Below are positions 10,545-25,390 of a stretch of 64,000 nucleotides of DNA, piece by piece. A program made the translations under genes and the position numbers. Position 1 is the stretch's first letter; each line of letters opens with the position of its first letter. The stretch is from assembly GCF_036898095.1 (NCBI RefSeq), contig NC_090735.1, positions 4,334,602-4,398,601 of the forward strand, read 5' to 3'. The stretch is from Palaemon carinicauda. Lineage: Eukaryota > Arthropoda > Malacostraca > Decapoda > Palaemonidae. A model generated the notes under the pieces. That model had not been told where the DNA came from. It was given only the letters and a program-made list of their open reading frames with translations, and searched no databases.

Positions 10545-13500
10545 CTCTGATATTTTGATTGATTAGAATGATACTGAAATGCAGGAATTTTGTAATTTAG
10601 ATTTTTTTAGCATAAGTTGGACAAGTTGATAGTTGTCCCGATGCACAAAGTTGCTCAGCCAAGCCTTAGCAACATTTTAATGAAATCATGTGAGTGATGG
10701 GAGTCTTACTGCCAATTTCATTGTTTTATATATAATAACTTGGTGAAATATGAAGAATTGTTATTTGAAGTTGGGTATTCTTCAGGTTGGAATTCAAATG
10801 AGAGCTGTGGTATGTAGTAGTACCCAGAGCCTTTTGATAAATATAGAAATGCAACATTCAGTTATGGCTCTGAGAATACCAGCCATTTTGAACTTGTATC
10901 ATCATGCTGACTTTGAAGCAACGTGACATTAAAGGCTCCAAGTAACATGAGACTTCCTTTTTAAATTGAATAACCTCTTGAACTTTTCCTCATTGATGCA
11001 GTACAAGCTTTTTAAATTGATTATATTGAAATGATTTGATGATATATTATGATGTATTAGGATTTTAAAAAACTTTTCACTCCTCTTTTACTAGCTTTTT
11101 AGGAAAGGCTTTTGCATCTTCCATTTATGATACAGTATTTGGAAATTTACTTTCATATGTAAAACAAAACTGGATATTAAATCTTTTTATTTGAAATCAT
11201 GTAGTTCTTTGAGTCATATTCAGCATTTAGACCAAGTTTGTCAGGACATAATTTTTTACAAATTGGAAGCATGAAATCAAATGGTGATCATCATTTAGAA
11301 ATCTCAGGATCTTAGGGATGACATTTTAATAATTTCTGTAAGACAAGTAAAATCCCTTTAATTTTTCTTTTACAATCATACTTTAATCATAAAACAATAA
11401 TGATTTTGTGCACATTAACATTTTTACATTTTGTAGGTCAAACAGATAATTACAGTAGTAGTTAATGTATCTAAAGAAAGATTTATATTCCATTTAAAAT
11501 CAAGTAAATTTCTATTTATCCAAAGAAAATAGTTTCTCAAGAGTACTTAAAAAGAGTAGAAATGGCTTGTGAACAGCATATTGAAATTGCAGTACTATAT
11601 GAAAGCCTGAACATGTTACATTAATATATCTAGGAGTTGAATGCAAACTGAAAAGTTGTGAAAGCCTTAATTTTCTTTTTGTCTGGCTTCCTTATGAAAT
11701 CAAAGAAGCGTATCAAAAAGCACAAATGTACTTATGTACGACAGTTGTTTTGTATGTAATGTGTACATCAGTATATACAGTATATGAATGGATTGTTTCT
11801 ATAAGCATTTAAAAAATAGCAAGTCATTATTAATTGTTTAAACTGTTAATTATTTAATGCAATGGCTTTTAAGAGTAAAATTTGTTGATCGATGCAGTAT
11901 TAGAAGTTTGTAATATATTTTATCATTTAATACAATACTGTATATAGTGTGCTAATATTTTCTTTGTATGAAATACAAGCAACTATTTACACTTGTTTTA
12001 TAACTATTTTTGGCAATTTTATTTAGTGAATTAGTGATCAAAGTAGTGTTGCAAAATTTTCGTAGATAATAGATTATCACAAGGCACTGTTATAGGATTT
12101 GAGTCAACTGCTTAACTATGTGTCTTCCGACAATGAAGGACTTGTTGACAACTAGGGAAAATTGGTTTGCTTTGTCTACCCAGTGAAAGAGTTTATCAAC
12201 AGTTGTCTCTGTGGGATGTATCTGCCACATTATCCTAATCCCTTCAATGGAACCAGACACTACTTTTTTGAGTAATTGTCTCATCACAATTACATTAATT
12301 GCTTGATATTATATATACATATATATTTTGCAACACTGTATTACCATAAAATATGCAGTTTTCCTTAGGTTATAAAGAGTAGTTTCTCTCTTGTTCTGTT
12401 GTTTCCTCTTCCTCTTGAGAAAGCTTTAGCATTGGATGGCATTGTAAACTGGTTAGCTATCCATGAGAGCCATCCTTCCTTAGCTGCCGCCAGGTTTTGG
12501 CAAGCAATTACTGATGACCTCGTCGTTTATAGGGTCAGGGGGTGATAATGGTTACTATTAGTTTTGTATTACTGGTTGTTAAAGCTAGTCTTTCACAATG
12601 TCATTGGTTGATGTTTACTAATATGTAGCCAGTTTTTAAGCATTTTTATAGTGTTATCCTAATAGGGAGAAAAGAAAGTTTTTAGCAATACATATTTTAT
12701 ATCAATATAGTTATTATTCATTGGCTAAGGTGAAACTTTTTATATGACATCTATGTCATAAGGATCTTATAAAACAGTATTCTCAATTCAAGTAACTTTA
12801 AAACCTTCTCATCTTCTATTTGAAAACTATCTTAATATCAATCTTAACCCTATTTAATCTGTCGTCTTAGGTCTAAATTTCCTATTTATTCTAATTAAGC
12901 TATAATATAAGTATACACAGAAAACTTGAATTAACTTTTCCATTAACATTTTGTATAAGCAAAAAAAAAAAATATGAAAAAATAGGCTGATAAACCATGT
13001 GCATTAAGGAAACCAGTCAAGTGAAACAAAAAATAATTGTGGTGTGTATTTTCTAAAATCACAAACTTGAAATACTTTTAAGAATTTTTTTATAAATAAT
13101 AATATAAAAGTTTTGTGCATGATGCTTTCAAACAAACACGTTGCTTTTGTTAATAGATACAGTAATTTAAAATATAAAACATTATACTTCACGATAAACA
13201 CATTTCATGTATAACATTTTTTACCAGTAGGCTTACAATTTTCATCTTAAAGATGAAGTCATAAGTTAAAGTTATCATTGATGGAGGCCATATATTTGTC
13301 TTGGGATTAAAAGGGTATAATTTTTATTTTTTGCAAATATAGTGTAAATTTTAGAATACTGTTAAATGAACAAAAAACAGTGAATGTTTTATGTACATGC
13401 TGAAAAATATTCAAGAATTTTAATGGTTATAGATACCGTACTGTACTTATTCACTTTGATAGGTTTTTGTTGTTGAAAGTGTACAATATTACATAAATTA

Positions 13501-16500
13501 TTATTCAATACTTCATATACAGCTCATAATTTTTTGTGCTTGATTTCTTCCACATGAATGGTCATGTAATTGAGCTAGTAGAAATGATTTACTTATAGAA
13601 TTTATTGATTCTTATAATTTATTTATTTAACATTTTATGTTTTGAGGTAAAATTTGTCAATCATGAACAAACATATCCAGTAAATAATGAACTGTAGGCC
13701 AGCAAATATTGACAATTAGATGACTAAAATATAGATATCAAACTGGTGCTATCCCAATGTAAGCTGACCTCGAGTTCATCAGTTATTACAGTACCATCAA
13801 CAGCCAGATTAAATTGACTTCTATCATTCTGTTAGATAGTCTGCAGTTATACTAAATTGCAAGTTATTAGCAAAATAACTTTGCCAAAGGCTTTGCTTTG
13901 CATTGTTTTATCATTTACACGAACCCTCCGAGTATCAAGTCCTCACTTTAACTAAAAAGGAGATGAAATAGATCTGGTATTTTTATACTTATTTTTGATG
14001 GGATATATTTGTCCTTTACAGTGTCACTTAAATTGTTTATTTACTTCCTTTGTATCTCCTAAAGAGATTATTATTAAAATATTTGAGTCGAATGGTTCTG
14101 CAGATTTTAAAACTTTTGCACAAGCCAAATCTAATTGGGATTAGAATATCTAATAATAAATGCAATCAAAGCCCTTTTCTTCCCACTGAATAACTTTCTT
14201 TCATTTTCATTATGATGCTGATCTGCCCACTTATTAAGGATTTTCCTCATTGCCATACAGTACACACATTCTCATTTAGACAGTATGTTGACATTCATTG
14301 CTAAATTTTGTACCTCATAATTATATTGTAGAATTTTGCAGGATGGTACATAATATGTGATAATTTTTGCTATGCATATTTGTGTACACGATATAACAAA
14401 TATTAAGAAGAAATTCAACCGGACTTTTAATTGTGTTTTGATTTGTCGTAAATCTGTAATACTGACATAGAGAAATGATACAGCATATCCAGAAATTTAC
14501 AGATCCTTTTATTATTAGTTATATGATGTTGCTCTCATTGTGTGCACTTTTGAGCATCTACTTTCTTTAATACAATAACGACTTCAGGTTTTCTGTGTAT
14601 ATGTTAGTAGAAAGCGAATTTCTCACATTTACAATTGTCTTCTGATATCTAAACCAGTGTTCCTGCCAATGACACTTTTACACACGAATCCAGACTTTTT
14701 CCATTGATTGACATCTACCTACAATCTGGACTTCTATTGCAAAAACAGGTGTAGTTTTTGCACAAAATTACCACTAGATTTATAAATGTTATCAGATTGT
14801 AAGCAAAAATTTACATAGAGCCTTTTGTAATGGTTTATACAATAGAATTTATGAGGAGTACACAGTATGGCTGGATTTACTAAATGATGCTATGATTACA
14901 TACTTGCCATTAAGGTAATTCTAGAAAAGAAATTGTATTTAATATTTTGTTGCAAATTACTTAAATATTTTAAAGTGTATAAACATGGGACAAGTTGTCA
15001 TAGTTAATCCCTTAGTGGAATGTATATTTTTTTTCTATACTCTATATAGTATTTGGAAATATTCATATACTATGCATATTTTTTTCCAACTTTATTGGTA
15101 TTTTTATGGTGACCAGGAATTGTTGTTTTACAGGATTATTCTTTTTTGCATACAAGATGGTTTACATATATGACCATATTTTGTAAGTTTCAAGTTTGGA
15201 TAGGTTTGGTTTATGATTGGGGAAACTTGAAAGTTTCTGTTCAAAGGTAACAGGTGTTTTGTCATCATTGTTCTCAATAATCTTGCTTTATTAAGATGTC
15301 TTGTAAAAACTATGTACACAGTGTGCATTTAATTTTAATTAATGTATTAAGTAAGCCACCTTGTAAGTAATGAATAAATTAGATGCCTTTGATTGGATTT
15401 TGTGATACTAATATATATATGTTTATATCACTTGCATGATATTTTTTGTTAAAATTTTCACTTTGAGTATGAACTTCATTAGTATTCTTTTATGACCAAA
15501 TTAAAAGTGTTTGGATTAAACAAGTGTAAGAGTGATTAAATTGGTTGTGATATGAGATACAGGTATGAAAACATTGCACTTGAAATTTTTCTCTTTTGAT
15601 AAACTGTACAAACATCACAGAAGAATATTGAATATTGCAGCAAGATGGTGATATCAATATCTGTCATGTTATCTATGATGTACCTGGCCAAAATTATCTT
15701 CTTTTTTTTTTTTTTTTTTTGTGTACTTTTATCAAGTCAAAATTTTTCAGGCACTTCATGGCATTAGAGTGCTTTGAGTCCTATACAAACAGTTGTTTTC
15801 TTGTTCAGAAAAAAATGGCCAGAAGGTCAGGAACGGGAAAATAAGACTTATGGTTATTAAGTGTACATATATATGGCACCTACATGATCAGCTTTGTGTA
15901 TAAGTCTACAACTTGCTGTCCACATTTTTAGTATTAATGGAGTTCCTAAATTGTGTACACTGAATTTTATTGCAAAATTGTGTGAAACTACAGTATAGTA
16001 TATTGCGTTCAAGGCATAAGGTATGAAGTCACAAAATAAACTTATATATGTGATCTTCTTTTTGACAAGTAAGTAATTGAGCAGTAGTTTGTTTTTTAAT
16101 TAAACTCAGGTTATGTATAGCTAGATACTACCATCACCTAGAAAATTGATATTATACACAAAATCATATATATGTATCTTGGCATTGATCATATACCTGT
16201 ACACTACTTTTCTAGGGTAATTACACTGGAATTCATAGTTTTGTCTTTTATTTATATGAGGTTTTTTAATTAAACTTTTAGCTCCTGTAATATAATGTAA
16301 AATAAAACTTGTTAAACATTTTTAATATGAACTCTTAATTTTCACAAGCTAACTTTCTTCTGAAAATGCAAAGCACATCACATCAATGTAATTTTCCAAT
16401 TTTCTCTCGATACATTACAATATTTTCAACATATAGCCATTTAGTTTTATGAGACAACAAACACCTTATTGTTGATGGTGACCATTGTGAAATAGCAACT

Positions 16501-17160
16501 TAGATCTGAATCTTGAGTCAGATCCCCATGTCTTAGCCCCTTTACATTAGTTGGGGAGCAATTGCCTAAGTTGTTGCAACTCAATTCTCAGCTCTGTTTA
16601 AATGTTCTAGTAACTAAGTTGATAAAGCTTTCTCCTGTATTGCACTCCATTTTCCTTTTTTTTCTTTTAGGACAAGAATTTTGTTGAAAAACCCTGCAGA
16701 ATCTCACCACTTTGCTAGTCACCATGAAAAAAAAAAAAACTTTAAACACTCGGAACAAAACTTATAAAAATTGAAAATAAATTGAATAAAACAAAACTTT
16801 TATTCTCATACATTGCACTTATAATTTGACATTGCCCCTTGATTTTTAGCACTTAATTAAGTTTGGCACAGAAGGGGCAAGTCCTTGAAATTTTAAGCAT
16901 CACATTCTTCAAACCCAAACTTCCAAAAGAGATCTATCAACTTGGGTATAAAAATTTTCCCTCCTGCTATGGTATTCAATCTTACTAGGCCATTCTATCT
17001 TTTAAATGCAGTGATCTTTGAATATTGCACTGGCATCTTTTAATCTCCATAGTGTTTTATAAGGAGAAAGTTAATTATTTTTAAATACTGTATCAGCATA
17101 CCTCATTCCTTTAATTGTTGTATTCTTTGGAAGAAAATGTAAACCACCAGTACTCCTTTA
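10545..17160. other. AT-rich non-coding stretch (3' UTR or intergenic)
   Basis: Strongly AT-rich with frequent stops in all frames. It holds several AATAAA words (for example near 14155 and 15371) and a poly-T run at about 15703-15720. No conserved coding block, RNA gene or recognisable transposon was seen. The proximal part probably includes the 3' UTR of the second alternative exon, but its end cannot be fixed. Confidence 0.6.
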
Positions 17161-17410
17161 CCCTTTAAAGCTTCCTCAAACTATCACAGGAGCAGAATGT
17201 TTTAAAATTTTTACAGTATACTTTCATATGAGGTTGTTTGATCCTTGAGGTCTCCATACCGTCTTGTTGGCCATTCAAATGACACGGAAGAAAGCTCATA
17301 ACTAATACAACAAATTCCCAGCCCATTTCACTCCAGTGCAAATGACCTTGAAAAATCATTCAATAACTTTTTGTTCATGGCATCTTTGCCACAAGGTGAA
17401 ATAGCATCCA

Positions 17411-17621
17411 AAGGTCTTTCTGTGATTAAAATGTTATATGGTCTCCAAGGACCTTCCTTTCCAGCCCAAGGTCTTTTTGTGATTAAAATGTTATGTGGTC
17501 TCCAAGGACCTTCCTTTCCAGCCCAAGGTCTTTTTGTGATTAAAATGTTATGTGGTCTCCAAGGACCTTCCTTTCCAGCCCAAGGTCTTTTTGTGATTAA
17601 AATGTTATTGTGGTCTTCAGG
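17411..17621. repeat. 57-bp tandem repeat, three full copies and a partial fourth
   Basis: Units start at 17411, 17468, 17525 and 17582. They are nearly identical, with the first slightly diverged and the last truncated after about 40 bp. Because 57 is a multiple of three, the plus strand stays open across the array and encodes a repeated block (GLFVIKMLCGLQGPSFPAQ). Nothing else suggests a gene, so the open frame is probably a by-product of the unit length. Confidence 0.9.
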
Positions 17622-18520
17622 ACTTAACCTTGAAAGGCTAGAACAAGGAATCCACTACAACATGATTACCAAAGAAATATTGTCTCCTTTGCTCTAGGTC
17701 AAGTATATCAATGTGCAAAGCACCTTGGTAGCTGAAAGTTATCTGCTATAAGTGACGGTGTGCACAATATCCCAGAAAAAAACCATCATTCCAGTCATTG
17801 CCAGTGTGCCTAAGTAACGATAAACCCTCAATAATCATTCACGTTGAATTGTTGAAGGATACTGTACACAAAGTATCTTTGAGTGACCAATCACTTCAAG
17901 AACATTATTAACTTGAGTGCAGGCAGTCGTCTACTTATGAACTATGCGACTCACAACTTCGACTTTATGGTCACTTTTGCTACTGGGATAAGTTTGTTGG
18001 AAATATTACACTAATAGGACAAATATTTCCTTAGAAATATTGTAATATATTTTCTTTCATAAAAATTAATTACATGGTAATTTCTCTTGGTAAGTTAGTA
18101 TTTTCTTTTATTGATGATATACAATATCCATTTTTACATAAAAAACACATTAAGAAAAATCCTAATGTCTTTCCAGTTCACATCATACGTCTGGAGACTG
18201 CATATTCCTGGTAGAAAGCAAGCGACCAAATCGATTAATATTACTGTAGTACAGTACTCCCATTATCAAAATATTGAATAATAATTTCAAGACTTCGAGG
18301 TCTGTATCGGTTTTTAAAGTATTACTTAGCGTAAATTTGACTGTACACTTAGGACAAAATCTCATATTTTACACTAGTTTTATTTCATGTGTTTCATATC
18401 AGATAGTAGATTGATATTTATCTAATGAAATTAATGTACAATAATAGGACAAATATTTACTTAGAAATAATATATTTTATTTTACATTATAAAAATTATA
18501 TACTCTACATTCTCTTGGTA

Positions 18521-18553
<33 letters not shown>
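18521..18553. repeat. (TTA)n microsatellite
   Basis: Eleven or so ATT/TTA triplets immediately precede a dispersed repeat, a common arrangement at the A/T-rich end of such elements. Confidence 0.9.
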
Positions 18554-18865
18554 TGCTAAGCTATAACCCTAGTTGGAAAAGCAGGATGCTATAAGCCCAA
18601 GGGCTCCAACAGGGAAAATAGCCCAGTGATTAAAGGAAGAAAGGAAATATAAAATATTTTAAGAAAAATAACATTAAAATAAATATAAAATATATAAACT
18701 TGAACAAAACAAGAGGAAGAGAAATAAGATAGAATAGTATGCCCGAGTGTACTCTCAAGCAAGAGAACTCTAATCCAAGACAGTGGCACTACCGAAGACT
18801 AGAGAACAATGGTTTGAATTTGGAGTGTTTTTCTCCTAGAGGAGCTGCTTACCATAGCTTTTGGT
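18554..18865 (+). repeat. Dispersed decapod repeat (copy, orientation opposite to 22000-22460)
   Basis: Contains a 'two-part' sequence I recognise as widespread in shrimp and crab genomic sequence: an AAGCCCAAGGGCTCCAACAGG block near 18595, then AAGCAAGAGAACTCTAATCC near 18760 and a CTAGAGAACAATGGTTTGA block near 18800. The central part matches 22390-22445 in reverse complement. It has no coding capacity. It is probably a SINE-like or LINE-tail repeat, but its class is uncertain. Confidence 0.7.
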
Positions 18866-19158
18866 AAGATAGTATTTTCTTTTATTTCTTGCAAGAAAAA
18901 CAGAAAAGGGTTTTACACATTTTGCAAGTTATCCTTGGTCAAATTCATGTCATATGTCTGGTGATGTCATATTTTTTATAGAAGGTGAGCTGGCAAATAG
19001 AGTGATTTCCTTTCGATACGTTACCGAATAATACTAGTAATCCTGTTATTGAAACATTTAGTAACGATACCAAGTATTTCTAATAATGTCTTAGGAAATA
19101 TGAAGATTTAATAATCAACTAAATACTGGAAAATGGTATGAAGCTTTAAAAGTGTATG

Positions 19159-19600
19159 CTAAAACTTGAAATCAGCTGACAAAATGGCAATGCCGTCTTT
19201 TAAAGACACTCCAAAACAATATAATATAGGAGTTATGGAAATTAGGTGGTAATCAGTAGGGCTAGAGCTATCACAAACACATTTACGTAATGGAGTAAAA
19301 TTACCAATTCTGTAACAAGTGCAAAAGGAATCTCCTCTTTCTGACTTGTTGAAGATAACAGACAACTTATGAGCTAAGAAATCAGCTGTCTTTATAAAAT
19401 ACAAAGGAAAAATGCCATTTGGGTCTACTCCATAAGTATCAATTTCTATAAAGAGAGTTTTAATTTCATGACACCGAAAAGCTAAACTAGTTAGGATAGC
19501 CTCAAGAAAATAGGATTGAGGATAATAGAATTTCTCATTACTCTGCTTATTGTCAAACACATCAGCCAAAGGGATTGCCTTTCTCTTTGGACAGTGAGTG
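19159..19600 (-). pseudogene. Jockey-like LINE reverse transcriptase fragment
   Basis: The minus strand has an open stretch of about 136 codons with the conserved order of non-LTR reverse transcriptase. It starts ADVFDNKQS, then has FRCHEIKTLF, a YGVDPNGIFPLYFIKTAD block, a FCTCYRIGNFTPLRK block (the WR...V.PI.K motif region), and SPTDYHLISITPIL (the S...YRPISLL motif). It then loses similarity at CFGVSLKDGI, where an LSK.FE motif would be expected. Catalytic domains beyond this are absent, so it is a 5'- and 3'-truncated fossil. This type of fragment is very common in decapod genomes. Confidence 0.85.
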
Positions 19601-20349
19601 ACAGAGACATCTGGTTTAAGTAAAAGAGGAACTCTTAAGTCTATACCTTTACCTTGTAACTATTATGGGTTGCAGAAAAGTAAGAGGCCCTCTCTGGCCG
19701 GAAAGGCCAGGCAATCTACAATAATAACAACCTTGTAAATAAGAGATGGCCAACCTTTTAGTGATAGAGATCTATTTCTGTCAGTTTCCAAACAGCATTA
19801 TACTACACTTATTTATTCCATTACAAAATAGAAAAATAGGTCTACTAAAGGAAGAGACATGGTAGTAAAATAATAGACTAAAAACATGAGAATTAAGTTT
19901 AAGGATATATTTGATAATAGACGCAGTGAAAGACTGAAAATTCACTAAGGTAATGGATGTGTTAAAAATGAAAATGGTGATACAAAAGGACATAACTAAT
20001 GAGATGATTGAAATTGCAGATTATCAGCCAACTTCTTGTAATTACGAATGTAGGTGAGTACAGCTAGTCTTAAGCAAATAGCCAAGGGTTTTTATGTTAT
20101 TGTTGAACATTGTTTGGATTTTATGTGCTTCATATTATGTCATAATGCTGATTCTCATAGATACATAGATAAAAAAAAGTGTTAGATACATAGCATATTT
20201 TCTGGTACTGAGACATTTTTCTTTGATAAGAAGATTACAGAAACTTTCCGCCATGGATTTTATCTAAATGTTGTTTTGAAGTTTAGGAAGCAATTTCCCT
20301 ACTCATGATACATTAGATTCAGTTTCTTTAATATTTTTATTTACCAAAT

Positions 20350-21180
20350 GGAAAACATTTTTTTTTGCAAGTGGTTCTATTGCCGTGATATCTTTATTTT
20401 CTTGTTCAGATTCCATATTTCTGAAGTTCCATAGCTGAAATTTATCAGCTGAGAGGACATTAACCTTAGTTTCTAGTTGAAAGCTGTTGCAGCACTAATC
20501 ATGTCTGCTGTAGATTTTTATTTTCCTTAAAGATCCAAGTATATTTCATGAAGCATTGCAGTGAAGTCAGCTAAAAAAAAACTAAATCTAATAGCCATAC
20601 TTTGTTTTCTAATTGCATGAGAACCGAAGATTGACCTTCAGAGGCAAAAAAAATTATTACTGACAGCAAATCACTAAATCTTGGAAGAATTTTTCCTCCA
20701 ATTCCCTCTCAGAAATGTCTGGGTTCGAACTGAATTCACAACTTTAAACAAGACCCATAACTTCTTTAATTTTCAACATCTTGCTACAAAGTACTTGTTG
20801 ATACAATGATAACAAGAAACAAATTCAGGAAACATACAGTATTATCATGTCTATAAAGAGCAATGAATCCACTGATATGGCCAGTCATTGCTGGTGCCCC
20901 ATCAATTATTACTGATGCAAGTTTATTCCGAGGTAATTGCCTTCATTAAAGATCCTCATTAGAAATATCTCTGATTATTTTCCACATTGAATTGCCCTTT
21001 TATGCCTTGCAAGCATCCTACTTAACCTAAAAGATATAATAAAAGTATCTGTCTTTGATTTACATCCGGCACCGGTTCAAATATTTTGTGCTGAAGAAAA
21101 TGTTATTTCAATTCATTAACCTTCTTTTGTAACTCGCTTTTTGGTGGCTAGTCAGTATCATACTTATTGTGACAACTGTT
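20350..21180 (-). pseudogene. ZBED5-like (hAT transposase-derived) pseudogene
   Basis: Read on the minus strand, patches appear in the order of the hAT-derived ZBED5/FAM200 proteins. SVIIDGAPAMTGHISGFIAL (about 20930-20870) matches the TDGAPAMTG block. WLLDLVFFLADFTAML-like sequence (about 20600-20560) matches the WL.DLAFL.DIT..LN block. MISAATAF..KL follows at about 20500-20470. Stops and indels occur between the blocks, and the HC..HR motif expected after the first block cannot be found. It is decayed and probably a transposon relic rather than a domesticated gene. Confidence 0.6.
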
Positions 21181-21999
21181 GAAATTTGTGTCAAGATTTC
21201 CTTTCTTCAACTTGTTCATGGAAATGAAAAGAGAGTTTTAATAATAGAATTTATTTCTTTACACACCTGATGTTCATATTACTTCTCCAGAAGCTTGGTT
21301 TAATCGACACTTACCCATAAATTTCTAAAATGGTAAAACTTTCCCATTTTTCTTTTTGTTTCAATAGATACATGCCATTAACCAAGGAAGGGAATCTTCT
21401 AGTGGGAAGTACATGTAATAAGAAGCTCAGGGCTTCTGTGTCGGATACCCTGCCTCGGTTTTGAAGCCGATATTATCCTTCATCTTGATACCATGAATCA
21501 GGGGGAAGAGGAGGATGGGCATGTATATGCTGACTCCCACACTCTGTTGGAGGTGGGTTGCAATCAAGGGAAAAAGAGGGTTAAAGCTAAGTTCAAGCCA
21601 TGAAATGAGGTTAAAGCTTGTTAGCCTCATCTAGATTACTTGACTGGATTATTCTGACAAACAGTTTAAACTACAATTTTAAATATGATCCTCCAAATTG
21701 TTTGATGAAGTAGTAAAAAATACCATACTATAGATTGTCTCTAAATGTTAACCCCTTCACTATGAGGCAAAGGTTCCCGCTCATTAATTTTGATTTAGCT
21801 TATATTTCTGATTGATTCTATATTGAATATCAAATACAACCTGAAAATTCATATATAAGAGAGTAATTAATTAACTGAGCATGGAATTACTGTACATAGA
21901 CCACGTCCCCTGCCACCAAACGGTAGTAGGTAGTAGGTTGGCCAAGGCAACAGCTACTGTACTTGTTGAGATACTACTGCTAGCAAGTTATTGGGTCCT

Positions 22000-22460
22000 T
22001 TGAATGACCAGATAGTACTACATTGGATCCCTCTCTAGTTACAGCTCATTTTTCCTTTGCCTACACTCACACTGAATAGTTTGACCTATTCTTTATACAT
22101 TCTTTTCTCATCAGGAGCCACTGCCTGACCCTCCTTGGTCCTAGCTTGGGTGGAGAGGGGGCTTGGGCGCTGATCATATTGTAATATGGTCAGTCTCTAG
22201 GGCATTGTCCTGCTTGATAAGGCAATGTCACTGTCCCTTGCCTTTGCCATTCATGAGTGGCCTTTAAAACACCTGATATCACTAGGCTTACCAAACAATT
22301 CTTCTTCAATCAAGAGGTTAACTACCGCACTGTAATTGTTCAATGACAACTTTCCACGGTAAGGGTAGAAGAGACTCTTTGGGTAGTGCCATAGCCTTGG
22401 TACTAGAGTCTTCCACTTTCTTGGGTTAGAGTTCCCTTGCAGAAATATATCAGAGTTTAT
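22000..22460 (-). repeat. Composite dispersed decapod repeat
   Basis: The right half (about 22300-22445) matches the reverse complement of part of the repeat at 18554-18865. The left half (about 22110-22250) matches the reverse complement of 23660-23905, sharing a CTTGGGTGGAGAGGGGGCTTG-like core and a CTCTAGGGCATTGTC block. It seems to be one family or two adjoining families. There is no coding capacity. Confidence 0.65.
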
Positions 22461-22924
22461 CACTATGTGAAAGTATACCATGATGTCAGACATGAAGTCA
22501 AAAACCCTGGGATCAGATATTAATATCTCAAATAAAATATATGTAAATTGTAAGGAAAATCAGGGTAAGTAATCTATATAGAAATACACAGCTCAAGGAA
22601 TAGCACAAAAGAACCAGAGGAATCCCTGCAATCTCAGCGGTTAAGAAGGGGTAGCTCAAGTAATCTATATGACCAATTTTTTATTTTAACCAAGTTCAAA
22701 CTGTGCTGGTTCATCCAAGTTCAAGGAGTTGGTTTGGAACACAATCATACCGATATGGTGAAGTTCCAAGACTTATTTTGGGGATATTTTAAACCCCTAT
22801 ATTTTTGTCTTCAAACCATTTTTTTTTTCATTTAAAAACCATTTTAAAGAATATTCTATACACTAAAAGTTGTACTTTGGCAATAGTCTTAGCATTTAAA
22901 TTTTTTTAGGATATTATTAGGAGA

Positions 22925-23285
22925 TTTGAGATTTTGTAGATTTACAAACAAAGCCCTCAGAAGAATATTGGGAGTTAATTGGCAGGACAGGACTAGAAAT
23001 GAAACTATAATGGAGGTTACCTAAGTGCCATATGTGGATGAGATCATGGTGAGGGATAGATGGAGATGGTTTGGGCATGCTCTTCGCACTCCCTAAGGGA
23101 GATTAGTTCACCAAACTTTCAATTGATCTCCACAAGGCACTAGAAGAGTTGGAAGACCCAGGCCTACATGGCTGAGGACTATAAAGTGTGAAGTAGATGA
23201 TGAATGGAGAAGTATTGATTTCAAAGTTCAATATAGAGACGACTAGCAAAATCTAACCCGAGGAGGAGATGATGATTTTATCAAT
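22925..23285 (+). pseudogene. 3' end of a LINE reverse transcriptase ORF
   Basis: The plus strand reads RRILGVNWQDRTRNETIMEV, then RDRWRWFGHALRTP, then RVGRPRPTWLRTIKCEVDD. This is the typical C-terminal order of non-LTR retrotransposon ORF2 (a RRLLGI.WQDR.RN block, a RWFGH motif, and a GRPR.TW motif). In-frame stops (near 23022 and 23095) show decay. The tail ends in GGAGATGATGATG-like sequence at about 23265, typical of the LINE 3' terminus. Confidence 0.8.
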
Positions 23286-23659
23286 GTATAGAAGTCACTT
23301 TCAAAGGTAACTATTTTCATAAGTAGCTTTTTAGTTTTCTTAAAAGGTGAATGTACAGATTGTACGCAATGGAATTCCCTATTTTTCATATTTAAATGAC
23401 AAACATTAGTTAATGCTCAAAAAGCAGTCACAATTTTTTTCCTATAATTTCATGTTTTGAGAAATCGGGTTTCATTTTTTTTTTTTAAAGATTGATTGAA
23501 TAGACTTTAGTATGTTTATGTATGAACTTTCAACGGTAGGCCTACTTTTCCTCACCATGGAAGATAATTCACTTAGGAGTTCTGAAACCCTTCCCTCAAA
23601 TCTAGAAACATATACACCACATGTAACCTATCATATGCATACACATGAGCAAGACGTTG

Positions 23660-23901
23660 CAGAGGCTAGGGACAGTGACAATGCCCTAGAGACCAACCAT
23701 ATATAGGCTTACATATGATCAGCACCCAAGCCCCCTCTTCACCCAAGATAGGACTAGGGAGAGCCAGGCATTTGCTGCTAGTGATTCACGAGGAAGACAT
23801 ATAGATTCCCCCAAAGGTCCATCCTTGCCGCACAAGAACCTAATAAGTTTAGCGGGTCTCAATCTCCTGTCCAATAGATAGCCAGGCAGGGACGTTTCCA
23901 A

Positions 23902-23905
<4 letters not shown>
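23660..23905 (+). repeat. Dispersed decapod repeat, inverted copy of part of 22110-22250
   Basis: It shares a GCCCTAGAGAC block, a TGATCAGCACCCAAGCCCCC block and a CACCCAAGATAGGACTAGG block with the reverse complement of 22110-22250. It is followed immediately by a long (CT)n tract. Confidence 0.65.

Positions 23906-23908
<3 letters not shown>

Positions 23909-23979
<71 letters not shown>
23909..23979. repeat. (CT)n microsatellite 1
   Basis: About 35 uninterrupted TC dinucleotides. Confidence 0.97.
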
Positions 23980-23982
<3 letters not shown>

Positions 23983-24036
23983 TTTATGTTTTAGTTACAC
24001 AATACCCGTTTTAATGATAAACCGTCCTTTTATAAT

Positions 24037-24139
<103 letters not shown>

Positions 24140-24155
24140 TGTTGATAGTAATAGA

Positions 24156-25390
<1,235 letters not shown>

